Assembly (NCBI GenBank): GCA_023014335.1
Contig: JAECYW010000025.1
Coordinates: 682,001-746,000 of the forward strand
DNA from: Galerina marginata
Lineage: Eukaryota > Basidiomycota > Agaricomycetes > Agaricales > Galerinaceae
Direction of reading: 5' to 3'
DNA length: 64,000 nucleotides
A model generated the notes under the pieces. That model was not told where the DNA came from, did no database searches, and saw only the letters and a list, made by a program, of their open reading frames with translations. Made by a program: the position numbers and the translations under genes. Every line of letters starts with the position of its first letter. Positions within the stretch are counted from its first letter, which is position 1. Of the stretch, positions 47,411 through 58,864 are shown in pieces.

Positions 47411-47827
47411 TACGAATGGGAGACGAGCGAGACAAGAGAACTAGTTTGACTCACTGGTCTATTCTTGGACTGCCTCTATTAATAGGTCAGGTCTATTTTC
47501 GCCCTGCTCGACTGCGATGATGGAGTTGTGGACCCACTGTGCTTGTGCGGGTAAGGGAGTTTGAATCGAATTGCAAGAAAAAAAAAGAGAAGATTTTTGA
47601 AATTAGACAGTGGAAATTCCAGAAATTTTTAAGGCCATTTCTTCGCTTTTCGGTATTTCATGAAGCCCCACATGGCAGACCACTCAGATTCTCAGCCTGT
47701 AGAGCATCAACATAAAGGGAGCCACTGTAATAATTCAGGTTACAAGACAGCGCTACTTCTCATGAGTGAACTATGTATACCCATAAGTTCACTAGGGGCA
47801 TGGAAGAGCTGTGACATAGTAAAAAAT
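47411..47827. other. Intergenic between subtype B genes
   Basis: Promoter of BTB-B copy 1. The shared subtype-A promoter motifs (ATCACGTAA, ACGCGT) are absent. No gene seen. Confidence 0.45.
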
Positions 47828-48945
47828 CTAAACATCCTTGAGATCCTTCCAATCAGGAAGTTCAAAGTAAGACGGTAGATTATCCCATATGTGCTGGCGG
47901 CCAGCTATATATACTCGCCTTACTTCATCAGCGCAACTTTCACAATACCCACCAATAATTTTTCTAGGATTTCTCAGGGCACGAGCTGGTGTAGGACCTG
48001 GACAGAGGGTCTGGAACACCTTTGATCGAAGAGATTCACACACGTATCTGTTGGAACAGCGTGCGGTCGGAACAGCGGAGGGAGCTTTAGCCCATTGGTA
48101 CTCGTGGTCCACAACTGCTTCAGATATGTCGTCGCGTGCGAGCATCAGGGTCGCGATTGTCTCGGTTGAAAAGCGACACATTTTCCCGTCGTCGCGGGTC
48201 AGTCCTCGAAGTATATCGATCTTAAAAATGATGAATACATAGGTCAGGTCAAGGGGCACAGATTGTTCTTGCTAGAGACTTTTTTTGGAACATACCGGAT
48301 GCAAAGATATTATGCAAAGGAAAAACGCTACTGGGAGGAGAGATGTAATTCCCAGCTCTAGAAGGACATTAACAAGGTCAACCTCGTGGTCTGACTTGAT
48401 AACTGGGTGAGAAGCGCCACTCAGAAATTTTTTGTCCCAGTCTTCAAGCGAACTGGGAAGCTCGAGTCTGATGCGTTCCAAGGCTTGAGCTTGCAATGTC
48501 TCGAATTGATACTTTTTTCCAAGGCGGAGCATGGCCGACAGAAGGGAGAATGCAAACTTGTCCGTAGATTTATACGACCTAGCCAGCAATCTATCAGCCC
48601 CTAGACACATTGAAACCAGGTCAAGCTCCAAACTTACGCGTCGTTATCATATAAGATCCGGAAAATATTTTCCCAATCCCCGACCGCGTCACTAACGTGA
48701 ACCAAGGGACATCCTTCGACCAGAGTCTCCGTTTCCGGCTGGGGTAGGCTGAACATATCGCGAAATACTTGAGAATGTCGCGCGATGACAGTGCGATGCA
48801 CGCGAAACTGGATATTTTCAACTTGTAAGATGACGTTCCCGTCTTCGAACCAATAAGTGGCACTTCGTTGCGCTTCGCTTTGACTGTTAGACTCCGCCGT
48901 TCGTTTCCGTTTTGAGTGTGGAAGAATACAGCTTGATTCTGCCAT
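47828..48945 (-). CDS. BTB/POZ domain protein, subtype B copy 2
   Basis: Exons 48945-48638 (308 nt), 48578-48296 (283 nt) and 48220-47828 (393 nt); 327 aa. The leader is short (MAESSCILPHSKRKRTAES). BTB motifs are YWFEDGNVILQVENIQF and F-R-D-M-F-S-L-P-Q-P, then FSLLSAMLRLGKKYQFETLQ. Exon 3 opens I-D-I-L-R-G-L-T-R-D-D. The Cys tail is R-C-S-N-R-Y-V-C .. Y-C-E-S-C-A and ends NLPSYFELPDWKDLKDV. Exon lengths 283/393 are shared with its neighbour at 46269, with which it forms a tandem pair. Cullin-3 adaptor or dimerising factor by domain; partner unknown. Confidence 0.86.
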
Positions 48946-49558
48946 TAAAATCCGGAGTTGTTTGAATAGTAGGAATTAGACCGTCATTTACAATATGTTG
49001 CGTTGTCAGGCCGGTCAGGTTGTGGATGGTTGTGGTCAGAAAAAATAAATTAAAAGTCACACGAAGCCCTTGTCACATATCTCATCTTATCTTATCACCA
49101 ATCTATTTCTAGATTTCAAAAAATCAGGACATCCAGTGTATAATGGAATCCAACTTATGTGTTGCATCAGAAGAGTTTTGGAATTAGGTCATGAGCGCAT
49201 ATATGAGCCCTTGTATTTTTTAAGTGCGTATGCTTTTGGATGAGGATTTAAGTATAACTTCTTGACGGAAAAGTAACGGAGGCAAAAATTCCCCGATTTA
49301 TTTCTATCTTTTGTGAGGAATACTTACTTTCCTTCTCATTTATTCTTGTGTGGGACCCTAGGCAGAAGAAACAAATTTCACATGTTCCTCGCCATTGGTC
49401 CACAAGATATGATGAACTGTCGTCACTTTTTTTACCTTTGCTGCCACGAACTGCCAGCGTTTTCCTCCCAAGAAGTTCGACAGAATTCCGCCCTTGTCTT
49501 CTGCTTCGATGTCATAATGGGCGCTGAAACGGTGATTCTGATTGTGGATCCTTACTAA
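48946..49558. other. Intergenic
   Basis: AT-rich, with the promoter of BTB-B copy 2 on the left. No supported gene. Confidence 0.45.
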
Positions 49559-49888
49559 TTACATGTCGATTTGGGAGACAACTCCCAAGTCCAAATGCCG
49601 ACTTGAATGCATAGCTTTCCCGGTTTCCGGGTATATTTTCATGGAGGTACCGGCCTGTTGATAGTATCCTCCGAAGCCTATCATTAAATCGAAGGTATTA
49701 CCTTGGCAATTCCTCTCGAATATTTTTATACTTTCTGATCTGCGTGTAGTAAGAGCGCTGGCAAAATTTAAATCTATCCTCCGATGAATAGGTGGTGTCC
49801 AATTCCCGTTCATGTCCACATGGGCACTTATGTTTATCGGCGGTAGATTGGAAGGTATATCCTGTTTCGTCATTGGAATTAGGGACAT
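49559..49888 (-). CDS. Small hypothetical protein
   Basis: An ATG-started open frame of 109 codons (MSLIPMTKQDIPSNLPPINI ..). A Gly/Tyr-rich patch (G-F-G-G-Y-Y-Q-Q) and N-C-Q-G-N-T are visible. There is no signal peptide, membrane segment or recognised domain. An A/T-rich TATTTAAATG lies about 25 bases upstream. No introns were needed. It could be a real small protein or a remnant of a larger one. Confidence 0.4.
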   Translation of the reverse strand: MSLIPMTKQDIPSNLPPINISAHVDMNGNWTPPIHRRIDLNFASALTTRRSESIKIFERNCQGNTFDLMIGFGGYYQQAGTSMKIYPETGKAMHSSRHLDLGVVSQIDM

Positions 49889-50155
49889 GGAGGCTGACCA
49901 GGGGCCAAGCGATTATTTAAATGTTAATGTAATGCGGTAACTAATACAGTGAGGTATATGATAATGTTACAAACAACACTACGATACAAAATGCGGGAGG
50001 TCTACTCCGGTAATACATTGAATGAGGGTAAGGTTTGTTGTATGTTAGATAATGATAATGTCAAGTAAAAACTTTTAGAAAACGAAAATGAACCAATGAC
50101 TGGGGGGGGGCAGTCACCTAGGCGGAGTAAAGAAATAATCTCCTACCATGCGGCG

Positions 50156-51996
50156 TCAACACCACCGCTCCATCTCTCTCTCCTTTCTCAGATGAGATAC
50201 GGTCATCTCTGAGTCAGTAAGTAAAGGAAAAGCCTTCCCATCTTTGTTCTCGTCGAGTGAGAGAGCCCGCTGTTCATCACCCATCATCCAGACCCTCGCG
50301 TGAATGTTAAACGACCGAGTCTCGCGCTTCTCAAACAGGCGAGTAGGTATGGGCACCCAGAACTTGAGGTACCATCCCCGTGCACCAGTGGCGCTGGTCC
50401 CTTCCCATGGGATTTGGTACATGTCTCCACGACGCAGGACGCGCGAATGTTCACTGCCTTCAACGCCCGGTCGGGCGTATGTCCTTACCCATTTACCCTC
50501 GAGAGAGATGCTTTGCGAGCCGAGTACATTTGACTTTGGACTGGGATTGCTAATGAGGTCGTCGGTCGCGGTTCCAGTCTTGGCGCCCATGTAGAACGTG
50601 GCGTACTCGTCCTTTGGGTTGTACTTGGCCATGGGAGAGGGTAAAGGGAGGTCTTCGCACCGAATATCGATGAGGGATACGTCAGGCGTGGCGAGTGGCT
50701 TCCCAGAATAAGCCTGAGCGTCTTTCGCCATCAAACATAGCATAGCAGGACAAGCTATGTGGGCACTGTCGACGATGGAAATGAATAAAGAGAGGTCAGC
50801 ATGCTGTGTACTATAGGTATTAATATACAGAAGACGTACTTGTCACCCATATCCCATATTTCGAAATGGGAAGTTTGTGGAAAGACAATCGATAGATCCA
50901 GGTCAGCCGCGGCGAGATGAAAACAGCCCCAAGCGTCTCGTCTTGAAGGCGATGGTCCAGATGACACTTTCGGCTCCGGGGTACGACGTGGTTGAATGAA
51001 GACTCGAGGTGACGAACTGCCGTAAGGATGAACAGGGTCCGTATTCTGACAAAGCGTGCGTAATGGAAGGGGATGAGGAAGACCAGGGAGCGTACTCCCC
51101 CTCTGGGTTTGGTCGCACGAAGTGGGTGGCGTCTCGATCCTCGGGAAGAGAGCTTGACGGTTAAGAGTCCCACCAGCGTTGATGCTGCGGGCTTGGGCAA
51201 GGGTCTTTGACTTCTTAACGCCCATATTCTCGAGGACAACTCGGGAGTGTCGGTTCAATGGAAAAGGAATGTCGTTTTCAAGGAGAGCATCGTCGTCGAT
51301 CGGTGTTGAGAAAGGGTTGGAATTAGATGGAGGCTGGTTAGAATTAGCAGGACGATGGGTGTTATCACCTGGGCTGTCGGGCGGGCTGTGAAGCGACGGA
51401 ATAGTTGGTATGTAATCCATGTCCCACCGGGATAGGTCATCCGAGACGTCAATAGATAGGTAGGCTGTCGTGTGCGTCGCGATTCCGATAGCGACGTCGG
51501 CGTGGCCTACATTGAGGATGGCGGGAGGGGACCTGGACAAAGGGACGCTGTCAGGTTTCTTGACAGTTTTCTCGCTGCGAGGCTTGCGTGATTCTTGTGT
51601 GCAAGACTTGATCGCTCGAAGCCCAGAAAGGATGATGGAAGAAGGAGGAAAGGATTTGGATTTTTGTTTAGTGGCGCCGGCGCAGGTAATACTCAAATGA
51701 GTCGTTTCATGTCCCAACACATCGGTGGATTTTTTCGGTTTGGAGGATCGCGTGCGGATAGTTTCGACAGAGCTAGTACGGTGGTGAGTGACTCGTTTAT
51801 TTTCTTGTTCCGTTGAGGTATCCCGCGCAGCAGAGACGGCCAGCTCGGACGAGCGTTTCCGCCGAGTTCTAACGGTCCTCCGTCGAGAGTGAGTTGGTGG
51901 TGGAGGAGAAGCAATTATAGCCCGAGAAGATGGTAGAGATCCAGATGAGCGCGTATCCCGGGTTAGATGAGGTGCCGATCCATTTTCCAGTTCCAT
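50156..51996 (-). CDS. Unrecognised protein with disordered N terminus
   Basis: Exon 1 is 51996-50840, the 74-nt intron is 50839-50766 (GACAA|GTACGT .. CGACAG), and exon 2 is 50765-50156, giving 588 aa. Residues 1-360 are Ser/Pro/Arg-rich and probably disordered, with a basic R-R-R-T-V-R-T-R-R-K-R-S cluster near residue 25-40 that may be a nuclear signal. The last 220 residues look folded (D-L-D-L-S-I-V-F-P-Q-T-S-H-F-E-I-W-D, then Y-A-T-F-Y-M-G-A and G-W-Y-L-K-F-W-V-P-I-P). The start was chosen at ATG 51996 because upstream in-frame sequence is hydrophobic and unlike the rest. No family recognised. Confidence 0.7.
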
Positions 51997-52724
51997 GATG
52001 GGTTTGTAATAGGATGAAAAACAAAAAACGAAAATATAACTACAGATGAAAGGAGTGGACAGGTTGATGAGCAGATAAACAATAAACGAGTGTGAGGGGA
52101 GGTATCTGGCCAGTGTACGAGCCACTGACTGTCGACCTCAGTGACAGATGCAGAGAAAGGGTATTTGGGGTATCGAAAGCGTGGTTCTAGTCAATTGGAG
52201 AGACAGAGCGCTCTTATGACGCAGACGGCGCCGAATGGCATAATAAAGAACTCGAGGCAAGGTTTGACTCTATCCACGCCTTTCAAGCCTTGGATCACGG
52301 ACTTGAAAGAATTCCGATTGTGTGGTCCACTTTTGTTATTCTAAACTTGTCTTTAGCATCTGGAATTTTTTTTTACCACGATTCAGATCTAAAAACATAT
52401 CTTCGACGTTGCCACTGGGAGCGTTGTGAGAGTCCGCTAGAGCTTCCAGTGCAATATTTCGTGGATTATTTGAGGTGGGTGTGCAGAATGTATGACTTCA
52501 TTTTCGGTCAAGGTGGGACCGGAGGTTGTAAAAGTCCAGAGCGGAACTTGGAGCAGCTCCGTCCTCGACCACGCGGTGCGTTACGTGACCTCAATGGCAC
52601 GTGCTTTATTACAAATCGCTGATGGTCACAGGCAACTATTTTGGCAAGCACAGCTTGCGGTTGTTCCCCCTCCCTTTACTGACAGAAATTGAAGAGTCAG
52701 CGTAAGTCAATATGCAACCGGTTG
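51997..52724. other. Intergenic
   Basis: Promoter side of the preceding gene. No supported gene. Confidence 0.4.
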
Positions 52725-52726
52725 TA

Positions 52727-53381
52727 CAGTATTTGACCGGTCCTTTGTACACCATGGGTCCTTTGTACACTGCAACTTTCCTCAATGGAAACAGCTATAA
52801 ATGCAATAAAAAATGTTCTGACTCGTAGAAATACTCTTTACACGTCTTCGAAACAGCGAATTTACGGGGGAGGGATGGTGTGAAAGATATGACGTCAAAA
52901 ACACCTGATTTGGTCATTTTCATCAAATATGTATTTCTCATTTTTGCATGCCATATTAAAGCCTGAACACCAGTTAAATTATATTCAGAACACTCCCATA
53001 AACTACCTGAACTGCCCACTTAAAAAATTAAGCAAATACACCGAGAACTCGTGAAGAAAATCACAAACTACCGTCGGAGGGAGGAAAAGTGGGATGACAG
53101 GTCAGTACGTAATCATCGCGGCTATTGCCCAATTGAGTTGATTGATTACAAATTTGTGATGAGGTCCGGTGTACAAAGGAGCCGATTTGCCGGTTTTTCA
53201 ACATGTCGTCTCGCGCCTCGAATATCTTCATCCTACCAGCACTGATTCCTTCGAAAATTGGTACAAGAGTGCTCAAGATGTGTATCTAATATGCTATGAA
53301 AAAATATTTTGGGAAATATACTTATTGGTTGTTTAACTAGCTCAATACATTTTTTCCGTACAAAGGACCGGTCAAATACTG
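52727..53381. mobile_element. TA-flanked MITE, 655 bp
   Basis: The inverted ends 52727-52750 and 53358-53381 begin CAGTATTTGACCGGTCC and are exact copies. Including the flanking TA the match is 26 bp. TA dinucleotides at 52725-52726 and 53382-53383 act as the target duplication, as in Tc1/mariner-type elements. No transposase frame exists inside, so it is non-autonomous. A second GGTCCTTTGTACAC lies just inside the left end. Confidence 0.75.
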
Positions 53382-53383
53382 TA

Positions 53384-54569
53384 GTCATTGGGGGGCTTGC
53401 CCCCTTTTGTACAGGTGATCCCAAATTCCTTAACCACACGTGACCCACAAAGATCAAAATGACCCCCCCGTGGGATGATGTAGCAAGCCTCCCAAGCGTC
53501 CGCCTGCCACCAGGGCCCAGGCGAACAAGAGCAGGCGGCGAAGCCGTCTGCGATCAATAACATTTTTTTATTGTGCCGATACGACTTAACCGGCCCACCT
53601 CTGTACACGTTCTAGTCGGTTCGACTAGAGTCGAATCTAATGTTCGGATTTGCGCTGCTTGTTGCGCTGTGATATTTTTGCTCTTCTGAATCAGACCTTT
53701 CTCATATGCAACCAAGACGTTTCCACCACCTTCTTAGGTCTTTGTCTGTGCGAGGGATTGTGCTGGAATATGTCTAGGCGCTCAACGGATGTCTGTCGCC
53801 ATGTTACTGGGCTTGGAACATTCTGCACCCCAATTCGAACCCGCCAAGCAGCCAAGGGTTGTCTTATCAAGGAAATTGTAATTCTATAAGCTTGCAGTAA
53901 CCCTTCAACGATCTGTAGTTGACCGAATTCGTCGGTTCTCAACATCTCATTCGTCATGGCCAACACTTTCCAAGACTATCTATGAGATTGGTCATTTAGG
54001 GGTACCATCTTCCTAGGTTCAAAATCCATGCTCACCAGCATGCGCCTCGCACGTCCCGACAACAAATCCAGGACCTTTCAAGTCTCTGGCCTCAAGAGCC
54101 AAAATTTTAGGCCCTAAGTCCTCCTTGTCTTCATTCCTAGCCTTTCTGCCCAGGGTACTTTGCGATTGATTTTGTGATACTTCACCTCGGTACATCTGCT
54201 GTGCACTCCACAACGTCGGGGACGCTCGCGAAAATTTGTATCGCCCCACGTTCTGTTGTTCCTTCTTCATTGATTTCTTGGCTTAACCGATCAAAGGTCT
54301 TGAGCCTCTCGTAAATCTCATCGTCATCTCGACAGGCTTGTGCTTGCGCCAAGGAAGGGTCGTACACCACGACGAGGGGGTATAAAACCTCAGGCATGTC
54401 AGAGATGATTCTTATTCCCTTCCCTTTCTCTAACCGACCTGGCTTTGTCTTTTTTCCATTGACCTGGTGTCTTTCTGAGTCGACCTCGCTTCTCCTGCAT
54501 AGTTTCATTCCCCGCGTTCATTCCATTTTTTTCCGTTTAATTCGCATCTTTTCAAATTGCATCTTCTAA
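53384..54569. other. Intergenic, promoter of the Ala-rich secreted protein
   Basis: TATAAAA at about 54381 lies 190 bases before the next ATG, with a long pyrimidine-rich leader. Minus-strand open stretches at 53691-53966, 54019-54270 and 54182-54508 could not be joined by convincing splice sites. No gene called. Confidence 0.45.
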
Positions 54570-56195
54570 ATGGCTCGTTTGGCAAGCTCCTTACTGTCGG
54601 TTCTCGTCTTGGCTTGCGCGCTCCAAGCAAACGCAGGTATGTCTTCGCCCTAATTTTGTCTAGCATTTTCCAGATTTAGCTCGTTTTCTTTTAGCGCCTC
54701 TTCATGCTCGCAATAAATCCAAGGCTTCCGCCGTGGAGGCCAAGTCCGAGGTACCTGCAGGCTGTGCTGCAGCAGGACACCAAGTCGTTGCGGACGTGCA
54801 AGCCACGAACGATGCGCTCGTGCTCGCAGCTACAGCTGGCCGGTATGTTCTGCGTCATGATTGAGACCCTTCTGACCATTTCAACCTAGCAACTCCGCGA
54901 TTCTTTCTTCCCTTTCGGCTGCACAGACTGGACTGAAGGAAACCCTCGCTGGCGTCTCCACTGTCTCTAAGGCAGTCAATGCCGGTACCACCCCTTCCGC
55001 TGAGACTTTCAAGTCAGTCTCTATGGGCCTCACCAACGCCAAGGACGCTCTCGCTGCGACCAAGCCGTGAGTTCATGACACATTATCTCATTATCTGTAA
55101 CTCATTCGTTTTGAATAGTTCTTCCGCCATAATGGCGACGCTCGTCAAGGGCGCTCAGGCTAAGCTCGAGAAAACAATCGCTGCTGGCACCAAGATGGTC
55201 GAGTCTTGCGGAGGTGCAGATGCGGGCAAGGAGTCTGGTGCTACTGAAGGCAAAGGCGCCGCCGAAGCCACCGAGACTGCAGCGGCTGAGGTTGATAAGG
55301 CGGCCGAAACTGCTGCTGCTGAAGGTGGTGAGGCTACAGAAACTGCAGCGGCTGAAGGCGGTAAGGCGACCGAAACTGCTGCTGCGGAGGGTGGCGAGGC
55401 TACTGAAACTGCCGCGGCTGAGGGCGGTGAGGCTAAGGCTACCGAAACCGCAGCGGCTGAGGGTGCGGAAGCTACCCAGGAAGGCGCTGCGGCTACTGAA
55501 ACGGCTGCCGCTGGCGAGGCTACTAAGGCTGCGGTAAGCGTTTGCATTCCTTTTTTCGAAGGCATACTCTAATCACAACCGCGTAACGTTCTTTAGGCCA
55601 ACGAAGGCACATGCCCACCTCCTGTCGTAAGATATTTTTTTGATTCTATGATATCTTTAAACTAATCATGGTCCTAGACTGTTACCGTTGCTGCCGAGGC
55701 CACTGCTACCAGCGCTGCGACCAAGAAGGGCAAGAAAGCTGCCAAGAAAGCTGCCAAGAAAGCTGCTGCTGCGAACAAGGGTGCTGCCGCCGAGGGTACC
55801 GCTGCGACGGAAGGAGCTGCCGCTGAAGATACCGCTGCCAAAGAGGGTGCCGCCGCCGAAGGTACTGCCGCCAAAAAGGGTGCTGCCACAGAGGGTACTG
55901 CCGCCAAGGACGGCGCCGCTGCTGAGGGTGGCGTTGCTAAGGAAGGAGATGCTGCTGAGGGTACCGCCGCCACGGAGGGGACTGCTAAGGAAGGCGCCGT
56001 CGCCAAAGAGGGTGCCGCCGCCCACAAAAAAGCTAGCACTGCTGTACCTGGAACAGCTGACGATCTGCCCACAGCCGAAGCTAAAGGCAAGAAGGCCAGG
56101 CGCCAGTCCTCAAGGGTCTTTGGTACGCTTCTCTCCTTTCTTGGCGTTCATTTTGCTGACTCGTAGTCATGTTCTCAGGAAGGACTGCTTTCTAA
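54570..56195 (+). CDS. Secreted Ala-rich protein with 11-residue repeats (HsbA-like N-terminal half)
   Basis: Seven exons: 54570-54636, 54695-54842, 54890-55066, 55119-55533, 55597-55626, 55678-56122, 56179-56195; 432 aa. A signal peptide (MARLASSLLSVLVLACALQA) comes first. A helical domain (about 45-150: D-V-Q-A-T-N-D-A-L, then L-S-A-A-Q-T-G-L-K) recalls fungal hydrophobic surface-binding protein A. Then come two blocks of 11-residue repeats: A-T-E-T-A-A-A-E-G-G-E (about 170-255) and E-G-T-A-A-K-E-G-A-A-A (about 310-400). A basic A-K-K-A-A-K-K-A patch separates them. A K-A-R-R-Q-S-S end is a possible dibasic cleavage site. The last exon is tiny (17 nt) but phase and signals fit. Secreted or wall-associated by inference. 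Confidence 0.8.
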
Positions 56196-56517
56196 TCGAT
56201 CCCTAATAGTAATTATTCTTCAGGACGGTTACGCTTGATGCGTTTTGCAGACACTGGTTGCAGGCCGTGATTGTTTTCTTTTCTCTATTGGTTTGGAATG
56301 AAATCGGGAGAAGTCGAGGAGGTCTTCTTACAATACAGCAGCGCCTTGTTTCTAGTCGGTTCCTGAGAATACAAGGGTTTTCATTCTACTCTCTAGTGCA
56401 ATACAAAATATGAAGAGCTTAGACTGAGTACCAAGGACTTAGCATTGCATATATTACGTACTCAATTCAGGTATTCCACGAACTGTGTCAACTACAGCTC
56501 TCACTTCTCCTTAATCC
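56196..56517. other. Intergenic
   Basis: 3' flank of the Ala-rich gene and promoter of the next gene. No other feature seen. Confidence 0.4.
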
Positions 56518-57298
56518 ATGCTCGCCTGGAGGGCAGTCTTTCGACGACCAGCTACCATTCCACAGCGAGGTCTACAGAAATCAAAACGCTCGTTACATGT
56601 ATCAGCGCAGAGGCTCCAAGCTAAGCAGCCCCGGGGAGTCGGCTTGCTAGCCAAAATTAGGTTTAGACCGGATGGAAAACCACGTTCGCGGTTGGTGGGG
56701 GCAGCTTTTGGTACGTTTCTTTAGAGTGAGATATTGCAATATCTCACTCTAAATATCATTCCTAGGTGCTCTCATCCTGTTTAACGTGCTCACCTTGCTG
56801 ACAACGTACGACATAGTCGAAGACAGCGAGGTTGCACTTGGCCTATTGGCCAGCATGATATACATACAGCAAGCGGACATGGAATACAACACCGTTAACC
56901 TCGATGACTCCCTAGCGACGTTATCGTACTTCAAAAAGCTGTACCAATCCTTCTCTCGTATACCGGCAGATGAAGTGGATGACCTCTTCAAGGATTTAAC
57001 GCGCCTTATGAAGCTTGGAGGCGAGAAAAATCCAGAAGCGGAGGCCCACCGAATCATGCGAACGGCTTCAGAACAAATCCATAATGCCTTCCAGGAGCTT
57101 AACCAGGAGTCTATTTCGAGCACGGCGAATTTTATACTCCTTGTGATGCGGGACGCGTTGGATGGCCTAATCGACCTTGTGCAAGATGCTGACGACGACG
57201 ACGACGACAGCGACTCGAAATACACTTTTCAGTTAATCCGTGATCACTCGAGGAAGGATCCAGGAGCAGTACTCAAGGATTATGAGTCATTAGGATAG
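56518..57298 (+). CDS. Mitochondrial membrane protein family, gene A
   Basis: Exons 56518-56710 and 56766-57298; 241 aa. Residues 1-31 (MLAWRAVFRRPATIPQRG ..) are Arg-rich without acids, as in a mitochondrial presequence. One hydrophobic segment follows across the splice (G|A-L-I-L-F-N-V-L-T-L-L). Next is a soluble helical part with Y-N-T-V-N-L-D-D-S-L-A-T-L .. F-K-K-L-Y. An acidic run (D-A-D-D-D-D-D-D-S-D) lies near the end. Genes B and C downstream share the order presequence, membrane segment, intron and an L-D-D-S / F-S-D-S-type motif. Family unrecognised; inner-membrane location inferred. Confidence 0.75.
56720..56753. repeat. Perfect 34-bp palindrome inside an intron
   Basis: Fills most of the 55-nt intron (56711-56765) of gene A; arms TTTAGAGTGAGATATT and its exact complement with no loop. 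Confidence 0.85.
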
Positions 57299-57611
57299 AT
57301 ACCGATTGTTTGATCGGTTTGGGCGCGGCGCCATTGTGAGTCCATTGTCAATTATACACTGATAGTCTCACTTACGTCGTCGGTTTTAGATAGACTGTTA
57401 TTTCGTTTCTACGCTACTTAATATCAATTAATTGCAATTGTAATTCACTATCCAGGCATTCGCATCTATTTTCTGGTCCAGCGCGTGGTTTTGTTTTAAG
57501 GACTGGCGATCTCAAATTTTGGGTTCACATCAAAGTTTACCTCAAAATTGCTCGAAATGAAACCCATCCAACCATGGTGAGTTTAGGAACTTATTGGCCA
57601 CGACCGCAAAT
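57299..57611. other. Intergenic, gene A 3' flank
   Basis: AT-rich; no gene seen. Confidence 0.4.
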
Positions 57612-57613
57612 TA

Positions 57614-58727
57614 CAGCAACTTGCGGTACTTAGGGCGCGTGTTGAATTTTTTTTCCAAATGCGGCGAATTTGATGGATTTTGGTTCATTTTGAGTATTCG
57701 TAGGACAGCGTCGTCAGTTCTCATTTGTTTACGATGAAAATAGAACCACTGGATTCGCGTTGTAAATGCGCATCGGACAGTGTAAAATATGCAATGAAAA
57801 AGCGAAAATTGACCGACTTACTGAGGGAAACTCAGTTTTGAGGCTCATAAAATGATGCAGCCCGATGTTGTTGAGAGTATACGTTCAAATCGTGTTCAAA
57901 CCTCTCAATATAGTGCTCAATAGGCTTGCATTTAATGCCTCTACCGGAAGGTGCCAAATTTTGGAGGAAGGAAGTCCAGACAGCTGAGGCACGGAAAGTG
58001 GCTTGAAGCCGGTTTTGATATGGAATTACACCCACCTCATAGCTCTACCAAATCTCATTCATTCTCAATAAAATTGATATGCCTAGATTCACATTGAAAT
58101 TTGGGATTTAACTGGGGTAAAATAAAGAGCAGATATGGATGTAGAATTGCAGAGATTGACGTCGTACTCCTGCTGATGTGGGGTGAAAGTCTCGATTTAT
58201 AACTCGCTCAAACCTAGCTGATAAGTCCCAAAATTTTCTAGAAGATATCCAGTAGAGTATTCAAATAAATATCCGTTACGGAATTCGGTGGGAGGACAGG
58301 TATATGAGGGTAGTTTGCTCCACCGTTTTTAGGCTTTGGTGGCCTCCAGAGGCACTTCCAACTCAACCACATAATGCGCTTCCTGTTTCGTTTTTTCAAT
58401 GTATTTCAGTGTAAATAATGCATCCATACTGATTTGACATGGGTATGTACAGTTTTAGCAGCCGGTATGCGCGAAAACTACGCAAAGTTGTTGGAATACT
58501 TCAATACTGACCTTCACCCAAAAGGTCGCTCAAAATTCACTTTTTCATTACATATTTGACACTGTCCGATGCGCATTTACAACGCAAATCCAATGGTTCC
58601 ATTTTTATTGTAAACGAATGAGAATTGACGACGTTATTCTACGAATACTCAAAATCAACCAAAATCCATCAAATTCGCCGCATTTGGAAAAAATTTCAAC
58701 ACGCGCCCTAAGTACCGCAAGTTGCTG
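57614..58727. mobile_element. TA-flanked DNA element with about 205-bp inverted repeats
   Basis: Left arm 57614 to about 57818 and right arm about 58523-58727 are inverted copies with few differences. Both start CAGCAACTTGCGGTACTTAG. TA sits on each side (57612-57613, 58728-58729). Total length is 1,114 bp. The short interior carries only a 67-codon minus-strand frame with no transposase motifs. Tc1/mariner-like by target site and terminal CAG; non-autonomous or decayed. It separates gene A from genes B and C. Confidence 0.8.
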
Positions 58728-58864
58728 TAATCCATAGATGGAAGATGTACCCTCGTGAGAATGTCCATCAACAGTTGACGCGTCATGCACTCGGCTGGGA
58801 CGTGTTCTTTCTTGTTTTATAAGGAGCCTCTTCGCGGTCGCGGATATTGTTTGAGGCTTTGGCA

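Noticed and set aside
54019..54508. Minus-strand gene upstream of the Ala-rich protein
   Set aside because: It overlaps the likely TATA box and leader of that gene, and no splice combination gave a recognisable product.
55260..55530. Minus-strand Ala/Ser-rich frame opposite the repeats
   Set aside because: Mirror of the 11-residue repeats on the coding strand; splice sites and signal peptide support the plus strand.
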